64,000 bases of DNA from Pseudomonadales bacterium (GTDB lineage: Bacteria > Pseudomonadota > Gammaproteobacteria > Pseudomonadales > Ketobacteraceae). Below are positions 33,471 to 42,447 of the stretch, piece after piece; the first letter of the stretch is position 1, and every line of letters begins with the position of its first letter. The notes below the pieces were generated by a model. The model was not told the origin of the DNA and did no database searches. It saw nothing but the letters and a program-made list of their open reading frames with translations. The stretch is taken from the NCBI GenBank assembly GCA_002708905.1, contig PAPM01000016.1, positions 1 through 64,000 on the forward strand, given 5' to 3'. A program made the position numbers and the translations under genes.

Positions 33471-35774
33471 ATGACACGGATGTTGGGCCTGAATGTGGAC
33501 CGCGCACCTTGGCTGTACTTAGCTCTGCCAGTTCTCGTAGTTTTGCTTTTGGGCAGCGGACTCTCCAGGCTCAGCTTTAACGTGGATTACCGCGTATTTT
33601 TCGATGCCGACAATCCTCAGTTAACGGCCTTTAACCATCTGCAGGACAATTTCAGCGCTTCTGAAAAGCTGCTGCTGGTGTATACACCCTCTTCCGCCAA
33701 CGTCTTTTCCGAAACCAGTCTCAAGACCGTCCAAGCGGCCACCGCAGCACTTTGGAAAACGCCCTACTCTACACGGGTGGATTCCCTCACCAACTTCCAG
33801 CGCACCCAGGTCGATGGCGATGATCTGAAAGTGGATAACCTGGTGCCGGACGATGCTGAAATTACCAATGTCCTGCTGCAGGATATTCAATCCTTCGCGT
33901 TGCATGAACCTATGTTGCTGAATCGCCTGATCACGCCTGCTGGCAATGTCACCGGTCTGGTTGTCACCATCAACAAGCCCGGTAACTCACCCAAGGAAGC
34001 CGCTGCCATTGTCACCCACGGCCATGAGGTGGAAACGCTGATCAAACAGTTGGACCCCGGCGCCCGGGTGGATTTAACCGGCATGATTATGATGTCAAAC
34101 ACCTTCTCTGAAAGCGCTCGGGCCGATATGGCCACGCTGCTGCCATTGATGCTGGTATTGGTCATTGTTGGCTTGAACTATTTCCTGCAAAGCTGGAAGG
34201 CCACCGTCGGCATCCTGATGGTTATCATCCTCGCCGCCATCGGTGGTATGGGTGCAGGTGGCTGGATGGGGATACAGCTCTCCTCTCCTTCCGCCATTTC
34301 ACCCATGATCATTCTCACCATCGCCGTGGCCCATTCCGTTCATATCGCCAACACATTCCTGCGCCTGCAATGGAAATCACCAAACCAGGACAATGCCAAC
34401 CGGGCCATCCATGAAAACATCAGGCCCATGCTGATTGCCGGGATTACCACTCTGGTGGGGTTTGTCACGATGAATTTCAGCGATGTGCCGCCCTATCACG
34501 ATCTGGGCAATATCGTTTCCGTTGGCGTGACTCTGGCCACCCTGTTGTCGCTCACCTTTTTGCCGGCCTTTCTCTACCTCACCGATGCCAAACCCAGAAA
34601 GGAATTACTGGTGAACCGCTGGATCATCCCCACCTTGTTGCGCCTGGTCACCCGGCATAGCGTGGCAACTCTGTTACTGATGGGCGGTGGCGCGGTATTG
34701 TTATGTTTATTCATCGGCAAGAACGCCCTCAACGATCAGTTTGTGGATTATTTTGATGACAGCACCCGCTTTCGCATTGCCACGGACTACACGGATGAAC
34801 ACCTGACGGGTATTTACTCGGTGGAATACGCCATCAGTCGTAACGGATCTTCCACCGCTGTGGACCCGGTACTGCTGTCCGAACTGGATGAATTTGAAGC
34901 CTGGCTTCTACAGCAACAGGAAGTGCGTCATGTGGCCAGCATCAGCGACACCTTCAAACTCATCAATCAGAACATGAACGGCGGCCAACCGGAATATTAT
35001 CGCTTACCCGAGACTCCCCAGCTGGCGGCCCAGTATCTGCTGATGTATGAGATGTCCCTGCCCTTTGGACTGGACGTGTCGGATCGATTGAGCATGGACC
35101 GCCGCGCTACCCGCGTAGTGATTACCCTGCATAACATCTCTTCCCAGGACATGCTGAACCTGGAAGCCAGAATTAATCAGCACATCAAAACGGTATTCCC
35201 GGAGTGGCAAACCCTCAGTTCCAGCCCCATGCTGATGTTCGCCCACATCGGCCAGAAGAACATCAAGAGCATGATTACCGGTGTCCTTACGGCCCTGTTC
35301 CTCATTTCACTCGCGCTGGCCATCATTTTTCGCTCACTGAAACTGGGGCTGCTCAGCCTGCTGCCCAACCTGGTACCCATTCTGGCCGTGTTCGGGTTAT
35401 GGGGTCTGGTGGTGGGCGAGCTCGGGCTGTCCATGGCGTTGGTGGGCGGAATGTGCCTGGGTGTGGTGGTTGATGACACCGTGCATTTCCTCAATCGCTA
35501 TCAGATTGAGCGTCGAGGCGGACTGGAAGGAAAAGCGGCACTGGAGCAGGTGCTCTATCATTCCGGCGCACCGATTATCATTACCAGCGTTCTGCTCACG
35601 GCTGGTTTTCTGTTGCTGGGCAGCTCCAGTTTCAAACTCAACAGCGATATGGGGAACGCGACGGGATTGATCATTCTGCTGGCGTTGCTGTTCGACCTGC
35701 TGGCCCTGCCCGCCTGGCTTGCCTGGAGCGCCCGAACCAGCGCGGAAACTTCAGCAAAAGCGGTTATAGATTAG
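33471..35774 (+). CDS. RND-superfamily exporter of the MMPL type
   Basis: The 767-residue inner-membrane protein has the MMPL/hopanoid-exporter plan. One N-terminal membrane helix (YLALPVLVVLLLGSGL) is followed by a periplasmic loop, five helices with the sterol-sensing-like block PMIILTIAVAHSVHIANTF, a second helix plus periplasmic loop, then five more helices with GVVVDDTVHFLNRY (the proton-relay Asp pair). Family members move lipids or hydrophobic molecules outward using the proton gradient. ATG 33471 is used; a TTG at 33465 has GGAG 8 nt upstream and may be the true start. The LolA-like and barrel proteins at 8-10 kb are the kind of partners usually found beside such exporters. Cargo unknown. 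Confidence 0.9.
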   Translation: MTRMLGLNVDRAPWLYLALPVLVVLLLGSGLSRLSFNVDYRVFFDADNPQLTAFNHLQDNFSASEKLLLVYTPSSANVFSETSLKTVQAATAALWKTPYSTRVDSLTNFQRTQVDGDDLKVDNLVPDDAEITNVLLQDIQSFALHEPMLLNRLITPAGNVTGLVVTINKPGNSPKEAAAIVTHGHEVETLIKQLDPGARVDLTGMIMMSNTFSESARADMATLLPLMLVLVIVGLNYFLQSWKATVGILMVIILAAIGGMGAGGWMGIQLSSPSAISPMIILTIAVAHSVHIANTFLRLQWKSPNQDNANRAIHENIRPMLIAGITTLVGFVTMNFSDVPPYHDLGNIVSVGVTLATLLSLTFLPAFLYLTDAKPRKELLVNRWIIPTLLRLVTRHSVATLLLMGGGAVLLCLFIGKNALNDQFVDYFDDSTRFRIATDYTDEHLTGIYSVEYAISRNGSSTAVDPVLLSELDEFEAWLLQQQEVRHVASISDTFKLINQNMNGGQPEYYRLPETPQLAAQYLLMYEMSLPFGLDVSDRLSMDRRATRVVITLHNISSQDMLNLEARINQHIKTVFPEWQTLSSSPMLMFAHIGQKNIKSMITGVLTALFLISLALAIIFRSLKLGLLSLLPNLVPILAVFGLWGLVVGELGLSMALVGGMCLGVVVDDTVHFLNRYQIERRGGLEGKAALEQVLYHSGAPIIITSVLLTAGFLLLGSSSFKLNSDMGNATGLIILLALLFDLLALPAWLAWSARTSAETSAKAVID

Positions 35775-35868
35775 TACGTTACAGCACGCCATGCTAACCG
35801 GCAGCCCTCTGCTATACTGAAAAAAACTGTGTTTTTTTACACTTACTGTATGAGAAGGGCTGCTTTCC

Positions 35869-36546
35869 TTGCAACTGACCTCCGCTTTGGCCATCGTTGT
35901 TGCTGTCATGGCTTTGGGATGTTTTGATCGCCGCGCCGAAGCGGCTGTCATCATTCAGGCCTATGATCAACTGGGCAATCCCCTGCAGGATGCTGTCATT
36001 CTGGCGCCAGAGGGCTACGCTGCCACCAGGACAGACAGCAACCGTGACCAACCCCCTGCCATCATGGACCAGATCGACAAAGCCTTCGTCCCCAAGGTAC
36101 TGACGGTGGAACAGGGCCGTCGCGTCAACTTTCCAAACAGCGACAACATCCGCCACCACGTGTACTCCTTTTCCACACCCAAAGTGTTCGAACTCAAGCT
36201 TTACGCCAAGCAGCCGGAGCATCCGATCAACTTTGAGCAAGCGGGCATCGTGGTGTTGGGGTGTAACATCCACGATAAAATGATTGGCTTCATTGTGGTG
36301 AGCGATACAACGATCTGGGGCCAGACCGACCAACAGGGCCAAACCTCCCTGGAGCTTCCGGACAACATACGAAACCTGCGGGTATGGCACCCGGATCTGA
36401 AAAGTGGCTTTAATAAGGTGGAGCTGCACTCCTTACCTGACATGGATGCGAGCCAGATCATCAAACTGCAACTTGAGATAAAGCCACCGATAGCTGTGGA
36501 AAAACGTGGCTTTGGCTCTGACCGGTTCAAAACCCATGGCCGTTAA
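35869..36546 (+). CDS. Periplasmic cupredoxin-like protein (methylamine-utilisation-protein type)
   Basis: The 225-residue protein has a signal peptide ending near RRAEA. A cupredoxin-type sandwich follows. The region VNFPNSDNIRHHVYSFS supplies a His, and VLGCNIHDKMIGF supplies Cys, His and Met (C-x2-H-x2-M). This is a plausible type 1 copper set. Similar proteins are annotated as methylamine utilisation proteins, but no methylamine gene is present. The start is TTG 35869 behind AAGGG. That site is also the arm of an 8-bp inverted repeat (35801-35808 with 35856-35863). It overlaps the following GGDEF/EAL gene by 11 bp, pointing to a sensor-enzyme pair. Confidence 0.75.
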   Translation: MQLTSALAIVVAVMALGCFDRRAEAAVIIQAYDQLGNPLQDAVILAPEGYAATRTDSNRDQPPAIMDQIDKAFVPKVLTVEQGRRVNFPNSDNIRHHVYSFSTPKVFELKLYAKQPEHPINFEQAGIVVLGCNIHDKMIGFIVVSDTTIWGQTDQQGQTSLELPDNIRNLRVWHPDLKSGFNKVELHSLPDMDASQIIKLQLEIKPPIAVEKRGFGSDRFKTHGR

Positions 36547-38878
36547 ATCCCTGCAGGCCCGCATACTTGGATTCGTCATTGGTCTACTGGTGGCCATGGC
36601 CATGACCGTTGCGCTGGCCGTGTGGTTCTCCACCAGTAATCACAGTAACGAGCAAATCGACAGCAACCTCGGTGTGGCTGAAAGCACCCTCAGGCAGTTG
36701 CTGTCCAACCGCGAAGAGCAGTTGCTGAGTTCAGCCGAAGTGCTCACCTCTGACTTTGGCTTCAAGCAAGCGGTCGCCAGTCGGGACAAAGACACCATCG
36801 AAAGCGTATTGCACAACCACGGGGAAAGGATCGGTGCAGACCTGATGGTACTGCTGTCATTGCAGGGAGAACTGCTCACCTCGGATACACTGGACATCAA
36901 CACCCCCTTCAACCAGGACTTCTTTATCCGCTCCACGCTGAATAACGGTGGCGCCAATGATTACCTGTTGATAAACAATCGCCTGTATCAGGTCATTCTG
37001 CTACCGGTCAAAGCACCACTGCCCATCGCCATCGCCATGGTCGGCTTTGAACTGAACCAGGAATTGGCGAACCAGTGGAAAGCGGTAACCGGTTTGGACG
37101 TGACTTTCTACGCACACAAGGATTCGAACACCAATATTGTTGCCTCCACCCTGCCCCAGGCCGATTGGGATAATGCGATCAGCCATGCCTACATGCCCAA
37201 CGCAGCGCACACCTTGCCGCTCATTGCCCGCCCGAAATTCGCCTCGTTGAAACTGGACCTCAGCCAAGCCAATACAAATGATACGGGTATTTTCCTTTCC
37301 TATCTGGTGGAAAATGCGTTCCGCGAATTTGATCTGCTGCAATGGCGCATCTTTATCATTACTCTGCTGGGCGCTGTTTTGGCCCTGGCGGGGGGTATAC
37401 TGATGGCAAAGAATCTGGCCTCCCCCATCCACATTCTGGCGCGTACCGCCAGCCGCATCGCCAACGGAGAGTTTGGCCTGAAAGTGAATGCACTGCGTAA
37501 CACCCGCGAGATAAACGACCTTGCATCCGCCTTTGAAACCATGCAGGAAGGCCTGGCAGTACGGGAAGCCCGTATCATGCACCAGGCTCACCACGACCCG
37601 TTAACTCAACTCATCAACCGGCAACACGCCATCACCCGGTTGGCCGAACATCTGGACAGTGCAGACTATGAACCCATCGCCGTCATCTGCATCAACATTC
37701 TGGATTTCCGCATTGTGAATGACACCTTCGGTCATGTGGTGGGGGATCAATGTTTGAAACTCATTGCCGAACGCCTGACTACGGTTACCGGGGAGCACAG
37801 TTTTGCCGCCCGCCTGGGCGGGGATGAATTTCTCATGGCCATGCCGTTAACCCGCAGCCGGGAGCTGGTTGCTGAAAATGTTCAGGCACTGCTGTCTTCA
37901 GCCTATCGCATTCAGGAACTGGAAATCACGTTGAAATTTTCAATAGGCGTTTCTTCAGCCCCCAGGGACGGCACCCAGTCTGAACAACTGGTTCAGAAAG
38001 CCAGTATCGCGCTGGATATGGCCCGGCGGGAACATCTGGGAATAGCGTTCTACGACCAGCAGATGGAAGAAACGCACATGAAGCGGCTTCAGCTATTGGC
38101 CGATCTGAAAAGCACACTTTCGTCAAATGATGGCCAGCTGCAAATGTATTTTCAGCCCAAGGTAAAAACCGGCGCTGATGCCACATTCAGGTTTGAAGCA
38201 TTGATCCGTTGGATCCACCCGGCACAGGGCTTTATTCCACCGGATCTGTTTATTCCCCTGGCAGAACAGGCCGGCCTGATCAGCAACATTACCGACTGGG
38301 TTGTCGAAGCGGTAATCAAACAGATCGCTCAGTGGAAGGAACAGCATTTCACCGCTCAGGTGGCCATTAACCTGTCTGCCAAGGACTTGTCCCGTAAGAA
38401 TCTACTGGACAGCGTTCACCTGCTGCTGGAGCGCTACCAGCTCACCACCGACTGCCTGGCTTTCGAAATTACAGAAAGTGAAATCATGCGTGACGCACAA
38501 CAGGGCATCGAGCTGTTGAATCGCTTCCGCAATTCCGGATTTGATCTGGCAATCGACGATTTCGGAACCGGCTATTCCTCCCTGTCGCAGCTGAAGCATA
38601 TGCCGGTAACCGAACTGAAAATCGACAAGAGTTTTGTATTGCAGTTGGATCAACTGGCGGACGATCAGATCATTGTGAAATCCACCATTGCGCTGGCCCA
38701 CAGCTTCAACTTAAAAGTGGTGGCGGAAGGAGTGGAAAACCAGCAATCCATGGATCTGCTGAGCGATTGGGGTTGTGACTGGTTACAGGGGTTCTACCTG
38801 AGCCGCCCCTTGCCTGCCAAGGATGTATTGGGCTGGGTGGCGGATTTTAGCAGTCGCCAGCAAGCGGCCAACCACTAG
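36536..38878 (+). CDS. Membrane GGDEF/EAL c-di-GMP enzyme with periplasmic sensor
   Basis: The 780-residue protein has a membrane helix at about 9-32, a periplasmic sensor of about 240 residues (probably Cache-like), a second helix near 275-300 and a HAMP region. A GGDEF domain with intact RLGGDEF (residues 426-432) and an EAL domain with intact EAL (554-556) and DDFGTGYSS follow. Both active sites look usable, so it could make or degrade cyclic di-GMP; EAL often dominates in such hybrids. The start ATG 36536 lies inside the upstream cupredoxin gene. This suggests that the periplasmic protein feeds a signal to this sensor. Its stop shares CTAG with the convergent DUF2894 gene. Confidence 0.93.
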   Translation: MAVKSLQARILGFVIGLLVAMAMTVALAVWFSTSNHSNEQIDSNLGVAESTLRQLLSNREEQLLSSAEVLTSDFGFKQAVASRDKDTIESVLHNHGERIGADLMVLLSLQGELLTSDTLDINTPFNQDFFIRSTLNNGGANDYLLINNRLYQVILLPVKAPLPIAIAMVGFELNQELANQWKAVTGLDVTFYAHKDSNTNIVASTLPQADWDNAISHAYMPNAAHTLPLIARPKFASLKLDLSQANTNDTGIFLSYLVENAFREFDLLQWRIFIITLLGAVLALAGGILMAKNLASPIHILARTASRIANGEFGLKVNALRNTREINDLASAFETMQEGLAVREARIMHQAHHDPLTQLINRQHAITRLAEHLDSADYEPIAVICINILDFRIVNDTFGHVVGDQCLKLIAERLTTVTGEHSFAARLGGDEFLMAMPLTRSRELVAENVQALLSSAYRIQELEITLKFSIGVSSAPRDGTQSEQLVQKASIALDMARREHLGIAFYDQQMEETHMKRLQLLADLKSTLSSNDGQLQMYFQPKVKTGADATFRFEALIRWIHPAQGFIPPDLFIPLAEQAGLISNITDWVVEAVIKQIAQWKEQHFTAQVAINLSAKDLSRKNLLDSVHLLLERYQLTTDCLAFEITESEIMRDAQQGIELLNRFRNSGFDLAIDDFGTGYSSLSQLKHMPVTELKIDKSFVLQLDQLADDQIIVKSTIALAHSFNLKVVAEGVENQQSMDLLSDWGCDWLQGFYLSRPLPAKDVLGWVADFSSRQQAANH

Positions 38879-39618
38879 CGCCGGCGCTTTCCCTTCTCTT
38901 CTTTTCGGGTTACCAGGGAGCGCGCTGCGGCCTGTTCCAGCCATAACAGCGATTCAATGTAATTCACAAAGCGTCCCAGGTATTCCGGTGATACATCCTG
39001 CATGGTTTCCAGCGCTTTCACCACCAGGCGATGGGCATTCAAAGGGCCGGCATCTTCAGGGGCTTCTTCCATGGCTTTGATAACCGCTTTTTCGGTACTG
39101 CGCCGGGCCCAGTCCTCGCGGAACTGCTGTAACGCTTTCAGCTCTCCCACCGGGGCAATGGCATCGAGACTGGCAACGGCATCTTCATCGTCCACCTGAC
39201 GCAATGCCTCCACTTCCTGACGCCGCAACAGGGCCTCAAACGTTGTCGGCTCCTGATCTGCATTCGACACTTGGGTGCGTTGTTCCAGCTGCTGGATCAA
39301 CCCGGCAATGGGAGACTCCCTTTCGGAAGCAACCGGGATGGCATGCTGATGGGATAGCGGTTGTGACTGGATAGCCTGCAGACTGTCCCTGGCTTTCTCC
39401 AGCAACCGCTGACCCAGGCCGGTACGGCTGTCGGCTGCCCGGCGCAACAAGGCCGCCACTCGATGCAACTGAACGGACTGCCTGCAATTAATGGAGGACT
39501 GGTTCAGCAACTCCCACTGTTGTTGCAGTTGGTTGCATTGAAGAACATGCTGCTGTTTCAGATCCAAAGCCTTTGCATCATCTTGCTGGGTTTTGGAACC
39601 ATCCGCCACATCACTCAT
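38875..39618 (-). CDS. DUF2894-like protein, last gene of the DUF802 motor operon
   Basis: The 247-residue soluble protein begins with a Gln-rich helical region and ends very basic (TRKEEKGKRRR). A central stretch FEALLRRQEVEALRQVDDEDAVASLDAI and the following AHRLVVKALETMQDVSPEYLGRFVNYIESLLWLEQA fit the DUF2894 family, which is known from the same gene neighbourhood. ATG 39618 overlaps the stop of the OmpA-like gene by 8 bp and has AAGGA 11 nt upstream. The longer frame from 39777 is only the shadow of that gene. A cytoplasmic accessory to the membrane motor is inferred. Function unknown. Confidence 0.75.
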   Translation of the reverse strand: MSDVADGSKTQQDDAKALDLKQQHVLQCNQLQQQWELLNQSSINCRQSVQLHRVAALLRRAADSRTGLGQRLLEKARDSLQAIQSQPLSHQHAIPVASERESPIAGLIQQLEQRTQVSNADQEPTTFEALLRRQEVEALRQVDDEDAVASLDAIAPVGELKALQQFREDWARRSTEKAVIKAMEEAPEDAGPLNAHRLVVKALETMQDVSPEYLGRFVNYIESLLWLEQAAARSLVTRKEEKGKRRR

Positions 39619-40249
39619 CTGCAGAAACGTCCTTGCCGGCTCTTGGCACCGGCGCCATTTCCACGCGGCGGTTTCGGGCCCGGCCTTCACCACTATCGTT
39701 GGCCGCCACCGGTTGCTGTGATCCGAATGCCGCCGCGAACACCATATCAGGAGACATCCCCTCTTCAATAAGCGCACGGGTTACGGTCAACGCCCGCTGG
39801 GCTGAAAGCTCCCAGTTATCCTGGTAGCGATAATTATTTTTCTGGATGGGTAAATCGTCCGTGAAGCCACTCACCATTAGTAACTCATCGTGCTCTCCCA
39901 GATACACTTTCAATGGAGCCACCAATGTGTGCAGCAACTCACGTCCTTCCGGTTGCAATTCATCGGAGTTCAGTGCGAACAAAACACTGCCGCTGATACC
40001 GATGCGTCCGTTATCCAGGGTAATGCGCCCTGTTGCCAACGGATCTGCCAGGGCCTCTTCCAACGCCATTCTGCGCTGCTCTTCCGCCTGCCGTTTTTCC
40101 ACTTCCAATTGCAGATTCTGGGTAAGTTCCAACTGAATGCCCATCACCCATACCAGCACCAGGACAAATACACCCACCAGGCCGGACATCAAATCTCCAA
40201 AAATCGCCCAAATAGGCGTGGAAGCTACCTGATCATCCAGGTGGTCCAT
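39611..40249 (-). CDS. MotB/OmpA-like peptidoglycan-binding stator protein
   Basis: The 212-residue protein has one N-terminal membrane helix (FGDLMSGLVGVFVLVLVWVMG) with an acidic residue, D19, at its entrance, as in the proton-carrying helix of MotB, ExbD and ZorB. A short coiled segment leads to an OmpA-type peptidoglycan-binding domain (VSGFTDDLPI, NWELSAQRALTVTRAL, GRARNRRVE). Its start shares one base with the stop of the DUF802 gene (TGATG), so the two are made together. It should form the dimeric core of a 5:2 ion-driven motor with the DUF802 protein as ring. This assignment is by architecture. Confidence 0.85.
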   Translation of the reverse strand: MDHLDDQVASTPIWAIFGDLMSGLVGVFVLVLVWVMGIQLELTQNLQLEVEKRQAEEQRRMALEEALADPLATGRITLDNGRIGISGSVLFALNSDELQPEGRELLHTLVAPLKVYLGEHDELLMVSGFTDDLPIQKNNYRYQDNWELSAQRALTVTRALIEEGMSPDMVFAAAFGSQQPVAANDSGEGRARNRRVEMAPVPRAGKDVSADE

Positions 40250-42447
40250 CAGCTTGGCTCTCCCTCTGCCACGGTTTCAGTTACCGTTTCCTCAGTTTCT
40301 GCAACCGGAACCTCAGCTTTGTTGCGTAGCTCTTCAATAATTTCCTTCTGGGACATCATACTGAGATCAATGATTTCCCTGGCCTGGGCCACGTAGTAAG
40401 CCAACTGTTCGTCACTGCGGACGCTGGACTTGTCCAACGCCGTTTCAACCCGGTTGAGGTTTTCGATTAATTTATCATTGGACTCACTGAACAGTTCAAC
40501 CGCGTAGCCAAAGGCTTCGCTCAAGCTAGAGACGTCCACCGCGCTGGCTTCCAGATGGTCAGCCATCTCGGTCAATTTTGCCGTTTCACCTTCCACCTGC
40601 CGGCCAAAGCGTTCACTGACTTCCGTCAGTTTTTGCGTGGAGGCACTGACCAGAGTCTCAATGGCAGCACGCTGATCGGCGGATGCGGTCTCCAGGGAAC
40701 CCAGCACGGCACTCAAATCCGCCATGAGACGTTCCCGTTCCTGCAGCAATTCATTATCGCGTTCGATGTTGTTGGAGATCTCCCGCCGTAACTGCTCCAG
40801 CACTTCCGCCGCCGCTTTGGGCGCAGCACTGGCGGCCTCGATCAACTGCAACATGGGTGTTTCCAGTGCCGTACCCAGCTGGGTAAGGTGTGTCGCCACC
40901 ACTGTTTCCAGCTCAGCCAAACGTTCCACTGCGGACCGGGCACGACCGCTCTCTTCTTCACGCAACTGAGTGAGTTCGGCTTTCAAAACCGAGGTAAGCT
41001 GTTCCATGCGTTCAGCCTGCCCAGTGAGCCACTGCTCCTCGGACTGCATACGCTCACGTACCAGATCACCGGATTGGGTAAGTACCTGGGACCATTCCGA
41101 CAGCATACTATTGGAATTTCGCTCGGCCGTTTCGGTCACGACACCCAACTGCCGGTTAAATCCATCAAGGGCCTGTTGCTGCTGCTCCAGCATGCGCTGG
41201 CTGTTCTGCTCCCAGGAGTGCACCAGCGCCGCGCTGGCATTTTTGAACTGATCGTTCCACTGCTGCAGGCGCTGTGCGTCCCCTTCACCCAAACGTTGCA
41301 GGACCTGTTGGCTTTGCTCACTTAAACCAGAAACCAGTTGCTCCGCCAAACCGGCAAAGCGTTGCTCAAATCCCTGCATACTGTCATCCAGTGACATCAC
41401 CAATTGCTGCTGGCGCTGATCGTAATTTTGCAGGCCGGATTCCCAGGCACGCCCGACTTCCGCCGCCGTGTCACTGAACTGTTCTGTGAGGTCCTTAAGC
41501 TGTTGCTGGGTCTGGGACTGCAGCTGGTCCTGGGTTTGCTGTGCCTGCTCTGCCAGCGTCTGCATAGTGCGCTCAACCAGCGGTTGAATGCTCTCCCCCG
41601 CCAAACGCCCGCTTTCCGCCAGACTGTTTTTGAGGGACTGTTCAACTGAAGCCGCCAGATCAGAAAAGGTTTTGGCCGCGGTTTCCTGAAATTGCTTTTG
41701 CCCTTCTACGATGGCATTGGTCATGGACTGGGTCATGGATTCCATTTGACCGGCCATGGCATTCAGGCGCTCGGCCACTGCGGGCAATGCCTGCGCCTGG
41801 AATTGCAGGGCTTTGTAGGTTTCCTGGCGGTGATGATTCAGCGAAAAACCACGGAATTCTTTGCCGATGCATTCATCCAGTTGTGAAGTAGCATGCAGGC
41901 GCTCGCGGCGACTGAGAGTGGAAATCAGGCCCAGCATGGCCGAAGCCGCCACACCGGCGACGGAGGTACCGAATGCCAACCCCAAGCCTTTAATCGGTGT
42001 CGCCAGCCCGGCACGCATGGCCTGCAGTTCAGTGGTACTTTCCAGGGCCAGTACGGCTCCGTTCAAGGTCACCACCATGCCAATAAAAGTACCCAACAAG
42101 CCCAGCATGACCAGCAACCCCACCAGATAGGGTGTGAACACCGGGCCCGGCAGCACAATACGTTCCCCTTCAATGCGCAGGCGCACCGGGTTCTGCAACG
42201 TCGCCGGCAATTTCCCCAACCACAGATCCAAGCGATCCAGGTTACCCGGCACATTTGCCAGGGCCGCTGCCAGCAAGGCGGTATCCCGTCGATACTGCAG
42301 CATTTCAAAACAGCCGATCCCATAAACCAGGCCAATCAACAGGGTGACGGTCAGCGCCAACAGGTCGTTGCCAACAAAACCGGCGCCGATCCATAGAATA
42401 GCCAGGGCGCCCAGTCCGAATGCAGCACCAAATAGAACTCGATTCAT
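40249..42447 (-). CDS. DUF802 MotA/TolQ/ZorA-like motor protein with long cytoplasmic coiled-coil tail
   Basis: The 732-residue protein has membrane helices near residues 4-24, 29-49, 107-130 and 155-177. Helix 3 (LVGLLVMLGLLGTFIGMVVTL) and helix 4 (LGLAFGTSVAGVAASAMLGLIS) carry the pattern of MotA, TolQ, ExbB and ZorA channel subunits, including small and Thr/Ser residues facing the pore. The remaining 540 residues are a Gln/Glu-rich helical tail with coiled-coil repeats, ending in an acidic tip. A long tail below a motor ring is the hallmark of ZorA-type machines. It overlaps DUF3348 (ATGA) upstream and the OmpA-like gene downstream. The role of DUF802 systems is not known to me. Confidence 0.85.
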   Translation of the reverse strand: MNRVLFGAAFGLGALAILWIGAGFVGNDLLALTVTLLIGLVYGIGCFEMLQYRRDTALLAAALANVPGNLDRLDLWLGKLPATLQNPVRLRIEGERIVLPGPVFTPYLVGLLVMLGLLGTFIGMVVTLNGAVLALESTTELQAMRAGLATPIKGLGLAFGTSVAGVAASAMLGLISTLSRRERLHATSQLDECIGKEFRGFSLNHHRQETYKALQFQAQALPAVAERLNAMAGQMESMTQSMTNAIVEGQKQFQETAAKTFSDLAASVEQSLKNSLAESGRLAGESIQPLVERTMQTLAEQAQQTQDQLQSQTQQQLKDLTEQFSDTAAEVGRAWESGLQNYDQRQQQLVMSLDDSMQGFEQRFAGLAEQLVSGLSEQSQQVLQRLGEGDAQRLQQWNDQFKNASAALVHSWEQNSQRMLEQQQQALDGFNRQLGVVTETAERNSNSMLSEWSQVLTQSGDLVRERMQSEEQWLTGQAERMEQLTSVLKAELTQLREEESGRARSAVERLAELETVVATHLTQLGTALETPMLQLIEAASAAPKAAAEVLEQLRREISNNIERDNELLQERERLMADLSAVLGSLETASADQRAAIETLVSASTQKLTEVSERFGRQVEGETAKLTEMADHLEASAVDVSSLSEAFGYAVELFSESNDKLIENLNRVETALDKSSVRSDEQLAYYVAQAREIIDLSMMSQKEIIEELRNKAEVPVAETEETVTETVAEGEPS

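Noticed and set aside
35869-36546. A methylamine utilisation locus
   Set aside because: The cupredoxin-like protein is commonly labelled that way, but no methylamine dehydrogenase or maturation gene is nearby.
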